A DNA stretch of 64,000 nucleotides from NCBI GenBank assembly GCA_031550535.1, contig JAVBOM010000045.1, positions 1-64,000 on the forward strand, in the 5' to 3' direction. Positions 1 to 9,602 of the stretch are shown here, piece after piece. The position numbers were made by a program, and so were the translations under genes. The notes under the pieces were generated by a model, which saw only the letters and a list, made by a program, of their open reading frames with translations, did no database searches and had not been told where the DNA came from. Within the stretch, counting starts at the first letter, position 1, and the number at the start of each line of letters is the position of its first letter. This stretch comes from Avichristensenella sp031550535. Its GTDB lineage: Bacteria > Bacillota > Clostridia > Christensenellales > Aristaeellaceae.

Positions 1-1
1 C

Positions 2-121
2 CAAGTTCGCGCGTGGCAAGGGCAGAGGAATGCTCGCTGTTCTCGGGTGGATTGGCACTTCTCCACTCCTGGCGCACGCATCAAGCTCAAGCGTCTTTAT
101 CCCTTAATCGCTGATTCCTGA
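2..121 (+). CDS. C-terminal end of a transposase (cut by window start)
   Basis: An open frame enters from the left edge and stops at TGA 119-121. Its last 23 residues include DWHFSTPGARIKLKRLYP, a tail I associate with DDE transposases, possibly of the IS630 type. Only about 39 residues are visible, so no catalytic residue can be checked. The family is from memory and uncertain; an insertion-sequence end just left of the window is the simplest reading. Confidence 0.4.
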   Translation, partial: QVRAWQGQRNARCSRVDWHFSTPGARIKLKRLYPLIADS

Positions 122-500
122 TTTGGTGCGGTACTAGCACATGTTGCTCAACACGCTTCCGGTTCGGCCATTGCGCCCACAGGGCGCGCCTCACCTCCGC
201 GTGTTCAGCGTAGCGCTGCTACGCCTCGCTTCTTCGGCTTAGCGAGACGACAAAATCTCTCGCAAACCCATGCGCTATGTTTTCGGAAATTGCGCGAAGG
301 TTTGAAAACACGCGCATTCTCGGCCTCTAGCCGCCTACGATGGCTTTTCCAGTATAAGCAAGTTCGGTTTCCGGTATCGCAAAAATGCATCACATTTCCA
401 CGGTTGGAATGAATAAACATTTTTATCGGTGAACATACTTGCGAGCCACAAAAACCCTTGCGCGCCAACATGTACCAGGGAAAACAATACTGTTTATCCA
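122..500. other. Gene-free stretch with a partial copy of repeat family 2
   Basis: No convincing gene is seen between the transposase tail and the next promoter. Around 165-240 the minus strand holds a GCGCGCCCTGTGGGCG core next to a GGAGGTGAGG box, which resembles units of the repeat at 53629-53752. A 100-codon minus-strand frame at 205-507 has an unusual composition and no ribosome binding site, so I do not call it. Confidence 0.4.
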
Positions 501-529
501 TTGACATCCTATTAAGAAAATGTTACAAT
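501..529 (+). promoter_or_regulatory. Sigma-A type promoter of the SpoIID-domain gene
   Basis: TTGACA (501-506) and TACAAT (524-529) are separated by exactly 17 bases and lie about 50 bases upstream of the ATG at 578. It is a near-consensus vegetative promoter rather than a sporulation-type one. Confidence 0.75.
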
Positions 530-577
530 CGGACAGAATTCGTCACAACTCGCAAGAGCGTGTAGAGGGAGAATGTC

Positions 578-3500
578 ATGAAGCGATCGACGGGACTGAT
601 GTTGGCTTTGGCGATGTTTTTTGCGGCGGTTTACGCACCGCCGGTCGCTACCGCAGCCGCACCGGAAGCCGCCCCGCTTGTCGAGCAAACGACGCCTGCG
701 GACGGCATGATCCGCGTTTCGCTCTCATCAATTCGCGGCAAGGCGGCGTATAACCTCACCATATCCGGCACGTATACGCTGAACGGCACGACGCTATCCA
801 ACGGCACGAAGGTGAAGGTGGAGTTCTCCGGCGGCACGGTCTACACGACGGTCGACGGTGTTCGCACATCTGCCGGGTCGAGCGTCACGCTCAAGCGTGT
901 GAACGGCGGCGTGAAGATCGCGGAGGCGCTCGCGCCCGCCAACCTGTATCCGGGCGATATGCGCTTTCTGTATTCCAGCGGCACCGCGTATATGGTCTGC
1001 TATCTGTATATTGAGGACTATGTATACGGCGTGCTGCCGTATGAGATGGACGACAGCTTTCCCCTGGAGGCACTGAAGGCGCAGGCAGTTACGGCGCGGA
1101 CGTATGGCATGCGCGCAAAGACCTCCTCCGGCGTCTATGATGTGACCGACACGACAACCCACCAGGTTTTTCGCGGCGTGAACTACGGAAAGACTCGCTG
1201 CATCAAGGCGGTGGACGAAACCTGGGGCATCGTGATCAAGTACAACGGCAGCTTTGCCGGCGCGTACTATAGCGCGTCCAACGGAGGGCAGACGGAGGCC
1301 AGCAACCATGTGTGGGGGGGCTCGCCGATCAATTACCTGCAGATCAAGGATGACCCGTATGATCTGGCGAACACCCGCGCGGTCAAAAAGAGCTACATGA
1401 TATACGCGACGCCCGCGAACGGCTCCAGCACCAGCGCGTACACGATGATCAAGAGCGCGCTCGCGTCGCAGCTCGGCGGATCGGCGGAGAGCTACACAAT
1501 CGAGGCGATCACGGATGTGATGCTGCACACGCCGATGTACGCCGCGCCTAGCAAGCTGTATACGCGCCTACAGGTCAGCGTGCAATACGGCGGCGGGAAG
1601 ACCGCCACCGTGGATATCCCGATTTTCCCGACGGTGCAGAGTGCCCTGAGCCTGGGCATCAACAGCCAGAACAACGAGCTGTACACGGTGGACAAGGAAG
1701 CGACCGGCTTTCGCGTCAGCGCCCGCAGGTACGGCCATGGTGCGGGCATGAGCCAGCGCGGCGCGGAGCAGATGGGGGAGACGGGCTTCAGCTACGCGCA
1801 GATCCTGGGGTTCTATTACACGGGCGTGCAGCGCGTGCGCATGAATCTGTCCACGAACTGGTCGAGCGCGTCGCCGACCCCCGCCCCCGTGGAGGATGCC
1901 GCCGGCGTTGTGGGTGAGACGCCCGCCAAGGTGCAGCTCGCGGACCCGAACGACCGGCTGAACCTGCGGTCGGACGCGAACAACACGAGCAGCGTCGTCG
2001 GCAAGATTCCCAGCGGCGCGGATGTGACGGTGCTGAGCACCAACGGGAACTGGTGTAAGATCCGGTACGGCACGCTGACCGGCTATGTCGCCAAGCAGTA
2101 TCTGTCCATGCAGACGCCCGCGGCGGCCCCAACTTCCGAGACGGGCGCGGCGGCGACGGCTGTCGTGAAGCTTTCCAGCGGTTCCCTGAACATGCGCAAG
2201 GAGAACAACGCGTCGTCCGCGACGGTGGGTAGCATTCCCAACGGCGCGACGGTCACGATGGTGGAGCACGGTGAAACCTGGTCCCGCGTGCGGTACAACA
2301 ACCAGACCGGGTATGTAAACACGAAGTATCTCGCGATCACCCAGGCTGCGGCAACCGCGGCGCCTCAGGCGGGCGGGCTGACCACCACGGTCTCCCTGGT
2401 GAACACGGACGAGACGCTGAACCTGCGGTTGAATCCCGCGTCCAGCGCGCCCGTCCTGGCGCTCCTACGGCACGGCACGGCGCTCGCGGTGCTGGAGAAC
2501 GGCGCGGAATGGACCAAGGTGACGGCCATGGGCATGACGGGGTACGTGATGACAAAGTTCATCGCCGTGACCGCCACGGCGGATGCAGGCACGGCAACTG
2601 CGGCGCCCGGGCTCGTGCCAACCGCCGTGCCCGCGCAGCAGACGCTCCGAGGCACCGTCAGCCTGAGCAGCGGCACGCTCAACATGCGCAGCCAGCCGAA
2701 CGGCACCGCGTATGTCGTGCACAAGCTGCCGAACGGCGCGACTGTCGACGTGACGCAGGCGGGAGACGTCTGGTGCGCGGTCAGCTACGCGGGCTTGTCC
2801 GGCTATGTGCTGCGGAACTACCTGCGCATCGAGGAAAGCGTCGCGACGGCAACCGCGGCCACGACAGCCGCTCCGGCCGTCCCCGCGCAGGCGACGCCTG
2901 TGCCGACGATCGCACCCAGTACCACGGTAGCGTGGGTCGTCACGAAGGATGGGGATCGTGTGAACCTGCGCCGCAGCGATTCCTCCAGCGGCACCGTCCT
3001 GGACCGCCTGCCGTACGGCACGGAAGTCACCGTGCTGGAGCCGGGGAAGAACTGGACATACGTATCGTACAAGGAGTATACTGGCTATATTTCCACGCAG
3101 TATCTGTCAAGCGAGCGTCCGGCCGGCACGGTTGCCGCCGCTGCCACGCCCGCGCCCGCCGATGCCTCGTCCGGGACGAAAGGGTCTGCCTGGATCAGCA
3201 CCAAGGACGGCGGAGCGGTCAACCTGCGCAAGCAGGCGTCGAAGTCGTCGGACGCTCTGGCATTGCTGCCCACCGGTGGGGAGGTCACGCTGCTGGAAGT
3301 TGGGGCGGACTGGTGCAAGGTGATTTACAAGGGGCTGACCGGCTATGTGATGGGCTCGTACCTCACATTTACCGCGCCCGCCGCGCCGGTACAGGTGGCT
3401 GCGGCCACACAGGCCGGCGCACCCGCCGCCGCGCAGCAGCCACAGCCACAACCCGTGCAGCCGCAGCCAGCCGCCACGGAGAGCGTTGTCGTGGGCGACA

Positions 3501-3922
3501 AAAGAACCGTGATGAACAGCGGCAAGGTGAAGCTGAACTCCCCGACGGCCACGCTGCACCTGAACACCGAGCCGAGCGAGCTTTCCTCCTACACGGGGAC
3601 CCTGAAGCAGCACGCGGAGGTGGAGGTGCTGCAATACTGCGGCAACGAAGCGCAGTGGCTGTATGTCCGGTCGGGATCGACCGAGGGGTACGCGCTGGCC
3701 GCGAACATCAGCCTGAACTACGATATTGCGCGCGTTTCGCTGGCGGATGCGAACGGCGCGCTGACCGTGCGCTCGTCGCCGAGCGAATCCGCGAGCGAAA
3801 TCGCGGCGCTGGGGCACGGAACGTTGCTGACTGTGCAGGAGGCGGAATCCGGCTGGGTGCGCATCAAGATGGAAGACGGGGGAGTGGGCTATGTCTCCGC
3901 ATCGTACATACGATATCTGTAG
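578..3922 (+). CDS. Secreted SpoIID/LytB-domain protein with eight SH3b repeats
   Basis: 1114 residues. A Sec signal peptide (about residues 1-28, ending in ATAAA) is followed by a SpoIID/LytB domain at about 115-425, with EDYVYGVLPYEM, ALKAQAVTARTY, SASNGGQTE and RYGHGAGMSQRGA as landmarks. Then come eight bacterial SH3 domains (about 450-1114), each with an LNLR/LNMR core and a GYV..YL end, joined by Ala/Pro/Thr-rich linkers. SpoIID proteins are peptidoglycan lytic transglycosylases; the SH3b array should bind cell wall. Classic SpoIID has no such array and the promoter is vegetative, so a role in general wall remodelling is as likely as engulfment. The start has an AGAGGGAG box 7 bases upstream. 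Confidence 0.88.
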   Translation: MKRSTGLMLALAMFFAAVYAPPVATAAAPEAAPLVEQTTPADGMIRVSLSSIRGKAAYNLTISGTYTLNGTTLSNGTKVKVEFSGGTVYTTVDGVRTSAGSSVTLKRVNGGVKIAEALAPANLYPGDMRFLYSSGTAYMVCYLYIEDYVYGVLPYEMDDSFPLEALKAQAVTARTYGMRAKTSSGVYDVTDTTTHQVFRGVNYGKTRCIKAVDETWGIVIKYNGSFAGAYYSASNGGQTEASNHVWGGSPINYLQIKDDPYDLANTRAVKKSYMIYATPANGSSTSAYTMIKSALASQLGGSAESYTIEAITDVMLHTPMYAAPSKLYTRLQVSVQYGGGKTATVDIPIFPTVQSALSLGINSQNNELYTVDKEATGFRVSARRYGHGAGMSQRGAEQMGETGFSYAQILGFYYTGVQRVRMNLSTNWSSASPTPAPVEDAAGVVGETPAKVQLADPNDRLNLRSDANNTSSVVGKIPSGADVTVLSTNGNWCKIRYGTLTGYVAKQYLSMQTPAAAPTSETGAAATAVVKLSSGSLNMRKENNASSATVGSIPNGATVTMVEHGETWSRVRYNNQTGYVNTKYLAITQAAATAAPQAGGLTTTVSLVNTDETLNLRLNPASSAPVLALLRHGTALAVLENGAEWTKVTAMGMTGYVMTKFIAVTATADAGTATAAPGLVPTAVPAQQTLRGTVSLSSGTLNMRSQPNGTAYVVHKLPNGATVDVTQAGDVWCAVSYAGLSGYVLRNYLRIEESVATATAATTAAPAVPAQATPVPTIAPSTTVAWVVTKDGDRVNLRRSDSSSGTVLDRLPYGTEVTVLEPGKNWTYVSYKEYTGYISTQYLSSERPAGTVAAAATPAPADASSGTKGSAWISTKDGGAVNLRKQASKSSDALALLPTGGEVTLLEVGADWCKVIYKGLTGYVMGSYLTFTAPAAPVQVAAATQAGAPAAAQQPQPQPVQPQPAATESVVVGDKRTVMNSGKVKLNSPTATLHLNTEPSELSSYTGTLKQHAEVEVLQYCGNEAQWLYVRSGSTEGYALAANISLNYDIARVSLADANGALTVRSSPSESASEIAALGHGTLLTVQEAESGWVRIKMEDGGVGYVSASYIRYL

Positions 3923-3924
3923 CC

Positions 3925-4734
3925 ATGGATGAAAACAGAATAGAGGAGAAGGGGGTTCCGTGCGAGAGCCCCTTCTCCGCCGAAGAGAGCGCCCGCGTCC
4001 GGGCGCTTATCCATGTCGGTGAGCGGCTGGACGACCTGAACCGGGACGGGCTGAAAATCCTGCAGCGGCCGGAGGGATTCTGCTTCGGGATGGATGCCGT
4101 GCTGCTCGCGTCCTTTGCGGCGGAACGCGCCGGGCGCACGCGCGCGGCGGACCTGGGCACGGGGAGCGGCGTGCTGCCCTTGCTCATCTGCGCGCGTGTG
4201 CCGGGCATTTCCTTCGATGCGATTGAGATACAGCCGGACATCGCGGATATGGCGTCCCGCAGCGTGCAGATCTGCCAGATGGAAGCGCGTGTCCGGGTGC
4301 ACGCGATGGATCTGCGCGCCGCGCCCGCCGCGCTGGGCTTCGAGCGGCACGGCCTGGTCGTGTGCAACCCGCCCTATGGAAAGCGCGGGGACGGCCCGCA
4401 AAATGCCGATGAGGCTCGCAGGACTGCGCGGCACGAGGGCACGGCGGATATTGACGACATCTGCCGGGCCGCCTTTGCCTTGCTGCAAAACGGTGGGCGT
4501 TTTGACCTGATCTTCCCCGCGCCCAGGTTCCTGGCGCTGTGCGACGCGCTGCGCACCGCTCGCCTTGAGCCAAAGCGGGCGCTGCTCGTACACCCCGCGT
4601 GGGGCAAGGCGCCGAACCTGGTGCTCGTGGAGGCGATGAAGGCCGTGAACCCAGGGCTGCACTTTCTGCCGCCGCTCTTTGTGCGCGACGCGGACGGGAG
4701 AGAAACAGAGGATTTACGGCGCATGTACCGGTAG
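3925..4734 (+). CDS. trmN6: tRNA1(Val) (adenine-37-N6)-methyltransferase family (TrmN6-like)
   Basis: 269-residue class I SAM-dependent methyltransferase. The SAM loop reads ADLGTGSGVLPLL and the N6-adenine motif NPPY lies at residues 148-151. The opening ILQRPEGFCFGMDAVLLA is typical of the YfiC/TrmN6 group that methylates A37 of tRNA-Val. It starts 2 bases after the upstream stop with only weak Shine-Dalgarno signal, so translational coupling is likely. The purine-rich GAGGAGAAGGGGG stretch at 3942-3954 lies inside the gene and no in-frame start follows it. Confidence 0.8.
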   Translation: MDENRIEEKGVPCESPFSAEESARVRALIHVGERLDDLNRDGLKILQRPEGFCFGMDAVLLASFAAERAGRTRAADLGTGSGVLPLLICARVPGISFDAIEIQPDIADMASRSVQICQMEARVRVHAMDLRAAPAALGFERHGLVVCNPPYGKRGDGPQNADEARRTARHEGTADIDDICRAAFALLQNGGRFDLIFPAPRFLALCDALRTARLEPKRALLVHPAWGKAPNLVLVEAMKAVNPGLHFLPPLFVRDADGRETEDLRRMYR

Positions 4735-4755
4735 CCCGCGCGCATACGCTAGGGC

Positions 4756-5346
4756 ATGATGAACGCGGTATGGGCGGCCATGTGCTTTGTTGGGCTGATA
4801 TGGGGGATGGCGAGCGGGCGAAGCGCGCAGCTCACGGAGGCGGCGCTGCAGGCCGTGATGGATGCCGTGCAGCTAGCCATCCGCCTGGCAGGTGGGTTTG
4901 CGCTGTGGAACGGCATGCTGCTGATCGTGGAGCGCAGCGGGGCCATCCGCGCGGCGACGCGCGCGCTATCGCCGCTGCTCGGCCGCCTGTTCCCCGGGGT
5001 GACGGAGGACAACCCGGCCCGCGAGGCCATGGCGATGAACATGGCGGCGAACATGCTGGGGCTGGGCAACGCCGCCACGCCCATGGGTCTGCGCGCGATG
5101 AATCTGCTCGCGGACGGGCGGGAGCCGGGCGCGGACGCGACGGACGCGATGTGCATGTTCCTGGTCATCAACGCGAGTTCCTTGCAGCTCTTTCCATCGT
5201 CCGTGATCGCGCTGCGCGCGGCGGCGAACTCCGCTTCCCCGGCGTCCATCGTGCTGCCGTCGCTCCTTTCGACGGCGATCTCGACGGTGGTCGGCGTCGC
5301 GGCGTGCGCGCTGCTGGCCAAGCTGCGGAGGCCGCGCCATGTCTGA
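4756..5346 (+). CDS. spmA: Spore maturation protein A
   Basis: 196-residue integral membrane protein with an N-terminal hydrophobic segment and the conserved core NMAANMLGLGNAATPMGL typical of SpmA. SpmA and SpmB form a membrane complex needed for spore core dehydration in Bacillus and Clostridium. It overlaps spmB by 8 bases, indicating coupled translation. This pair is one of the better sporulation markers in the window. The start could be either of two adjacent ATGs (4756 or 4759). Confidence 0.93.
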   Translation: MMNAVWAAMCFVGLIWGMASGRSAQLTEAALQAVMDAVQLAIRLAGGFALWNGMLLIVERSGAIRAATRALSPLLGRLFPGVTEDNPAREAMAMNMAANMLGLGNAATPMGLRAMNLLADGREPGADATDAMCMFLVINASSLQLFPSSVIALRAAANSASPASIVLPSLLSTAISTVVGVAACALLAKLRRPRHV

Positions 5347-5845
5347 TCTGCTGATCCCGCTGATCCTGCTTGCGATGCTGCTCTCGGGCGTGGTGCGGCG
5401 CGTACCGGTGTATGATACCTTCCTGGAAGGCGCCAGAAACGGCCTCAAGACGGCCGTTACCATCCTGCCATGCCTCGCGGCGATCTTGGCCGCCGTGGCG
5501 CTGCTGACGGCGTCCGGCGCGATGGAGGCGCTGATGAGCGCCCTGTCGCCTGTGCTGCGCGTGCTGGGCGTGCCGGAGGGCGCGCTGCCGGTATTCCTGA
5601 TGCGGCCGTTTTCAGGCTCCGCGTCGCTGGCGATGCTGGAACAGGTGCTGGCCGCCTACGGGCCGGACAGCGTGGAAGGGCGCGTCGCGTCCACGATGAT
5701 GGGGTCGAGCGAGACGATTTTCTACACCGCTTCGCTGTATGTCGCGGCGGCCGGGGTGAAGCGCACGCGGCACGCCATACCCGCCGCGCTGCTGGCGTGG
5801 CTTGCGGGCGGCTTGGCAAGCGCGTGGATTTGCCGTATACTGTAG
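5339..5845 (+). CDS. spmB: Spore maturation protein B
   Basis: 168-residue membrane protein. Diagnostic features are VPVYDTFLEGARNGLKTAV near the N-terminus and MRPFSGSASLAML and GSSETIFYTASLYV in the second half, all standard for the SpmB nucleoside-recognition-like (Gate) domain. It starts within the last codons of spmA and is the end of the pair; the next gene follows after 35 bases with its own strong ribosome binding site. Confidence 0.93.
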   Translation: MSDLLIPLILLAMLLSGVVRRVPVYDTFLEGARNGLKTAVTILPCLAAILAAVALLTASGAMEALMSALSPVLRVLGVPEGALPVFLMRPFSGSASLAMLEQVLAAYGPDSVEGRVASTMMGSSETIFYTASLYVAAAGVKRTRHAIPAALLAWLAGGLASAWICRIL

Positions 5846-5880
5846 ATCACTGATTTGGTAAAAGCCACGAAGGAGCAACG

Positions 5881-6588
5881 ATGAAGGCACGCGTATTTGC
5901 AACCCCCGCCCTGCTGCGGAATGGTGATTTGGATGGATCAACCGCCGTCGTAATTGACGCGCTCAGGATGACAAGCGTGGCCGCCGTGGCCATTGCGAAC
6001 GGCTGCGCCGGGCTTATGGCGGTAGGGGAGGTGGACGAAGCACGCGCCTGCGCCGAGGCGCACGGGGCGCTGCTTGGCGGCGAGCGGAACGCCGTCGAAA
6101 TCGCGGGGTTTGACTTTTCCAACTCCCCGGAGACATACACGGCGGAGCGCGTGCGGGGGAGAAGGCTCGTGATGACGACCACAAACGGCACGAAGGCCAT
6201 TGCTGCTGCCTCCGGCGCGGACAGGCTGCTGCTGGGCGCGTTCGTAAACGCGTCCGCCGTAGCGGCTGCTGTGCGCGGCGCGGACTTGCTCGGCATCGTC
6301 TGCGCAGGCACGATGGGGGCGTTTACGCTGGAGGATGCCCTGGCTGCGGGCGCGATCCTGTGGCGGCTTGCGCGGGATGGCGCGGACCTCGTCCTGGACG
6401 ACATGGCGATTGCCGCGCTCACCCTGTACGAAGGTGCGCGGCGCGACCTGCACGCCGCGCTATCCAAAACAAGCCACTACAATCGGCTGCAGCGGCTTGG
6501 CTTGATGGACGATTTGCGGTTTTGCCTGTCAGAGGATATCGTATCCGCCGTGCCCACGCTGGGTGCGGACAACTGGTTTACAGCGTGA
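5881..6588 (+). CDS. comB: 2-phosphosulfolactate phosphatase family (ComB)
   Basis: 235 residues matching the ComB family: VVIDALRMTS, GGERNAVEIAGFDFSNSP, TTNGTKAI and a C-terminal SEDIVSAVP. Characterised members remove phosphate from 2-phosphosulfolactate in coenzyme M synthesis, but many Firmicutes carry homologues with unproven substrates, so only the fold and phosphatase class are safe. AAGGAG lies 5 bases before the ATG. It converges on murJ with a 12-base gap. Confidence 0.8.
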   Translation: MKARVFATPALLRNGDLDGSTAVVIDALRMTSVAAVAIANGCAGLMAVGEVDEARACAEAHGALLGGERNAVEIAGFDFSNSPETYTAERVRGRRLVMTTTNGTKAIAAASGADRLLLGAFVNASAVAAAVRGADLLGIVCAGTMGAFTLEDALAAGAILWRLARDGADLVLDDMAIAALTLYEGARRDLHAALSKTSHYNRLQRLGLMDDLRFCLSEDIVSAVPTLGADNWFTA

Positions 6589-6600
6589 AAGGGGACAAGG

Positions 6601-8157
6601 TCAGCTTCTTTTCAGCTTGCGCTTGATCGCGCCAACGGCCATGTCGAGCTCTTCCACCCGGAGCGCCTTGAGCGTCACAACATAGACGGCGATGCCCGCG
6701 CAGACCAGCACGGCCATGGCGCCCATGAAGGCCATGCCGCCCAGCGCGCTGACGCGGAGGGCGCCGGTCAAAACAAAAAGCACAGCCGTCATGGCCAGCG
6801 TGGCGATGGCGGTTTTCCACAGGCAGCGCAGCACGCGCGGCTGGTCCACCACCTGCTTGGTGCGCTGCAGCAGAATGAGCAGCGTTAGCCCGCTGGCGAG
6901 CGAGCTGATGGCGGTCGCGGCGGCAATGCCGGGCGCACCGAAGGACGGATACAGCAAAAAATCCAGCACCACATTGAGTACCACCACACAGACGCCGATC
7001 AGCATGGGGATCTTGGTGTTCTTATATGCGTAAAAACATCGGTTGCACAGTTCCCGCAGACCCACGCCGAGGATGCCCGCCGAGTAGCACGCCAGCGTTC
7101 CGGCGGTCAGCAGCGTATCATCCCCGGAGAAAGCGCCGCGCTCGTACACCAGGCGCGTGACCGGCGTGGCGAGCAGCACCAGCGCGGCTGTCGCGGGTAC
7201 GGCGACCAGCAGATTCAGGTTGAGGCCAAAGCTCAGGTCGCCCATAAACTTCTTTTGGTCGCCCGTATTCCGGACCAGATTCGGGTAGAGCACCGTCGCG
7301 ATCGTGGTGAGCAGCACGGAGCTGACCATTGTGCTGATGCGGTTGCCGTAGTCCAGCGCGGTAATGCTGCCCTCGGCGGCGGAAGCGACAGCTTTGTCCA
7401 CAAAGATATATACCTGGTCAAAGGCGCTGGACACCAGCACGGGCAGCATCAGAATCGCAACCTCGCGAAGGCCCGGATCCTTAAAATCAAACACGGGACG
7501 GTAGCGGAAGCCAATCCGCGCCATCGAGGGGATCTGCACCGCGTATTGCAACAGCCAGCCGATCAGGGAACCAATCGCAACAACCGTAATGTTGCCGCCG
7601 CTGGAAACCATCAGCGCCGCAATGACCGTCAGGTTCAGAAATATTTGGGTGAGCGCGGGCACTGTGAAGCGAAAGTTAGCCTGCAGGTATGCGGTGCTCA
7701 TGCGCGAGAGGAACACGAACAGCCCCATCGGCATCATGATGAGGGAGAGCTGGATGGCCAGTTGCTGTGTTTCCTCGCTCGCGCCGGGCAGGAAAAGGTG
7801 CTTGACAAGGGGGGTAATGAACAGCGTGGTCAGGAGCAAAACGACCACCGACAGCGCAATGCCCACGGTAAATAGGTTGCTGATGAACCGGCCCGCGTGA
7901 TCCTTTCCCTGCCCCCGCTGCTTGGAGTAGACAGGGATGAGCGTGGCGGACAGTGCGGTGACGATGATGGAGAGAAAAATGCACGGGAGTAATTCGGCGG
8001 TCTTGTACGCGTCCGTATAAAAGCTGATGCCGTATTTGTTGGCCAACACCATCTCGCGGAGGAATCCCGTTACCTTGCTGGCCATGGTGAGCGCCATGAC
8101 GATCAGCATGGACTTGGACATCGCGCCGACGCCTTGTTCGCGTTCGTATTGTTGCAT
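6601..8157 (-). CDS. murJ: Lipid II flippase MurJ/MviN family
   Basis: 518-residue polytopic membrane protein of the MOP superfamily with about 14 hydrophobic segments. The N-terminus MALTMASKVTGFLREMVLA and the motif ALVLLATPVTRLVYERGAF are typical of MurJ, which moves lipid II across the membrane for peptidoglycan synthesis. The next gene in this direction-pair is an EpsG-like polymerase, so a role in another polysaccharide is possible. The start at 8157 has only a weak CAGGTG box; Met13 is an alternative start. Confidence 0.88.
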   Translation of the reverse strand: MQQYEREQGVGAMSKSMLIVMALTMASKVTGFLREMVLANKYGISFYTDAYKTAELLPCIFLSIIVTALSATLIPVYSKQRGQGKDHAGRFISNLFTVGIALSVVVLLLTTLFITPLVKHLFLPGASEETQQLAIQLSLIMMPMGLFVFLSRMSTAYLQANFRFTVPALTQIFLNLTVIAALMVSSGGNITVVAIGSLIGWLLQYAVQIPSMARIGFRYRPVFDFKDPGLREVAILMLPVLVSSAFDQVYIFVDKAVASAAEGSITALDYGNRISTMVSSVLLTTIATVLYPNLVRNTGDQKKFMGDLSFGLNLNLLVAVPATAALVLLATPVTRLVYERGAFSGDDTLLTAGTLACYSAGILGVGLRELCNRCFYAYKNTKIPMLIGVCVVVLNVVLDFLLYPSFGAPGIAAATAISSLASGLTLLILLQRTKQVVDQPRVLRCLWKTAIATLAMTAVLFVLTGALRVSALGGMAFMGAMAVLVCAGIAVYVVTLKALRVEELDMAVGAIKRKLKRS

Positions 8158-8183
8158 AGTGCACCTGCTTTGGATTAATAAGC

Positions 8184-9446
8184 CTAATAGGGTACGATCG
8201 GGCTGCGGACGGACGGCTTGCGCTGCAGCGTGTGGTAGTATTCATCCCAGCTGAACCCGCCCGTCTGGTACGCGTTCATGGCCTGCGCGTTCTTGATGTT
8301 GACGAACTTGTTATCGAGCAGTTCGTCGGTGTTAAAGACGGTGATATACGGATAATCCAGCGGGTTGCCGCTGTAGTACTGCGAAAAATCCATGATCGCG
8401 GTCATATCCTTCACGTACAGGAACGAGACCAGGAGCAGCATCACCGGCATGCCCACAAACGTCCGCTTGACCAGATCACGGTTCTTGTAGAACAGCAGGG
8501 GGATGAGGCAAATATCGACCACGCGGAAGTTGATGTTGGTCCGGGACGCGATCAGGTCAAAGGACATGAACAGCAGGTACAGCCCGTAGCCGACACAGTA
8601 CAGGTTGAACAGCAGCTTTTCCCGGTCGGAAAGCTGCTCCCGCGCGCGGTAGGTCAGCGCGAACACAATCGCCATGAACAGGGACCGGTTCAGCACCGCC
8701 ATCAGGTTGAGCTGCTTGACATAGTAATACGAGATGGTGTACTCGAGCCTTGCCGGCAGTATTTTGATGAGGGGCGTCAAATCGACAAAATTGATGACCG
8801 CGGTCGCCGCGAGCAGCGCAAATAGCACCGCCGCGATTTTCTTAGGCTTCCATTCGATGAGGTACAGCGGCCGTGGATACCAGAACAGCACGGGCAGCAG
8901 GAACAGCAGCGCGGCCGACGTGTGCAGCGTGCTCGCCAGCGCGATGCCGATCATCGGGCGAAACCGCTTCCCGTTGACCCAGTCGATGAACACCCAGCCC
9001 ATCGCGATGCTAAGCGCCAGCATCTGCCGCAGGGCGCTCTCCATATAGGTGAGCGAATACACCGCGAAGAAGAAGGTCAGCGCGAACATCGGCAGCGGGC
9101 AAAATTTCTTGATGAAGCGATGCAGGCACGCGAGGCTGAGGAACGTTACAATGGCGACAAACAGGACATAGTGTACGCCGAACGTCCTGAAAAAGCTCAT
9201 AAAATAGTAAAAGCCTATTTCGATTTTATTGTATTGGAACGCGAAATAATTGGGGAATTGCGTCAGCGGCGGCACGTTCGCGTAGATGCTCAGGTATGTC
9301 AGATAATCCGTGCCCTGGCCATAGCGCAGCGAAAAGAAAACGAAAAGGAAGGCCATGGAAAGCCAATATACAGGCTTATGCTCGCCCGAGCGCCATTCCC
9401 ATATCGTGAAGCCCAGCAACACAAGCAGGATCGCCAGTCGAACCAT
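8184..9446 (-). CDS. EpsG family polysaccharide membrane protein
   Basis: 420 residues with about ten hydrophobic segments. RYGQGTDYLTYLSIY followed by IEIGFYYFMSFFR matches the EpsG/Wzy-like group thought to polymerise exopolysaccharide. The frame stays open up to 9560, but GGAGGG lies 9 bases before the ATG at 9446, and the promoter at 9499-9528 lies inside the longer version, so the shorter start is preferred. It lies upstream of murJ with a 26-base gap, suggesting co-transcription. Confidence 0.78.
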   Translation of the reverse strand: MVRLAILLVLLGFTIWEWRSGEHKPVYWLSMAFLFVFFSLRYGQGTDYLTYLSIYANVPPLTQFPNYFAFQYNKIEIGFYYFMSFFRTFGVHYVLFVAIVTFLSLACLHRFIKKFCPLPMFALTFFFAVYSLTYMESALRQMLALSIAMGWVFIDWVNGKRFRPMIGIALASTLHTSAALLFLLPVLFWYPRPLYLIEWKPKKIAAVLFALLAATAVINFVDLTPLIKILPARLEYTISYYYVKQLNLMAVLNRSLFMAIVFALTYRAREQLSDREKLLFNLYCVGYGLYLLFMSFDLIASRTNINFRVVDICLIPLLFYKNRDLVKRTFVGMPVMLLLVSFLYVKDMTAIMDFSQYYSGNPLDYPYITVFNTDELLDNKFVNIKNAQAMNAYQTGGFSWDEYYHTLQRKPSVRSPIVPY

Positions 9447-9498
9447 CGAAGAAATCCCTCCGCTTTCGTTTGCGCCACCGTCCGGCACGCGCTTGTCC

Positions 9499-9528
9499 AG
9501 TATACCATATAGTAGACGTTTTTCGCAA
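9499..9528 (-). promoter_or_regulatory. Promoter of the EpsG-like gene
   Basis: On the minus strand TTGCGA (9528-9523) and TATACT (9504-9499) are 18 bases apart, with TGG just before the -10. It lies about 50 bases upstream of the ATG at 9446 and supports that start. Confidence 0.6.
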
Positions 9529-9602
9529 GAAAACCATCCCTTCGCGCCAGGTTTTCCCATGAATATCCTTTGCGGATTGTACGCTTATGGAGTCACGGCG
9601 GC

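Noticed and set aside
205..507. 100-codon minus-strand frame near the left edge
   Set aside because: No ribosome binding site, no family, and it overlaps a repeat piece.
2509..3924. Upstream extension of the trmN6 frame
   Set aside because: It overlaps the SH3-repeat gene in another frame and has Arg/His-rich composition; the methyltransferase homology starts after 3925.
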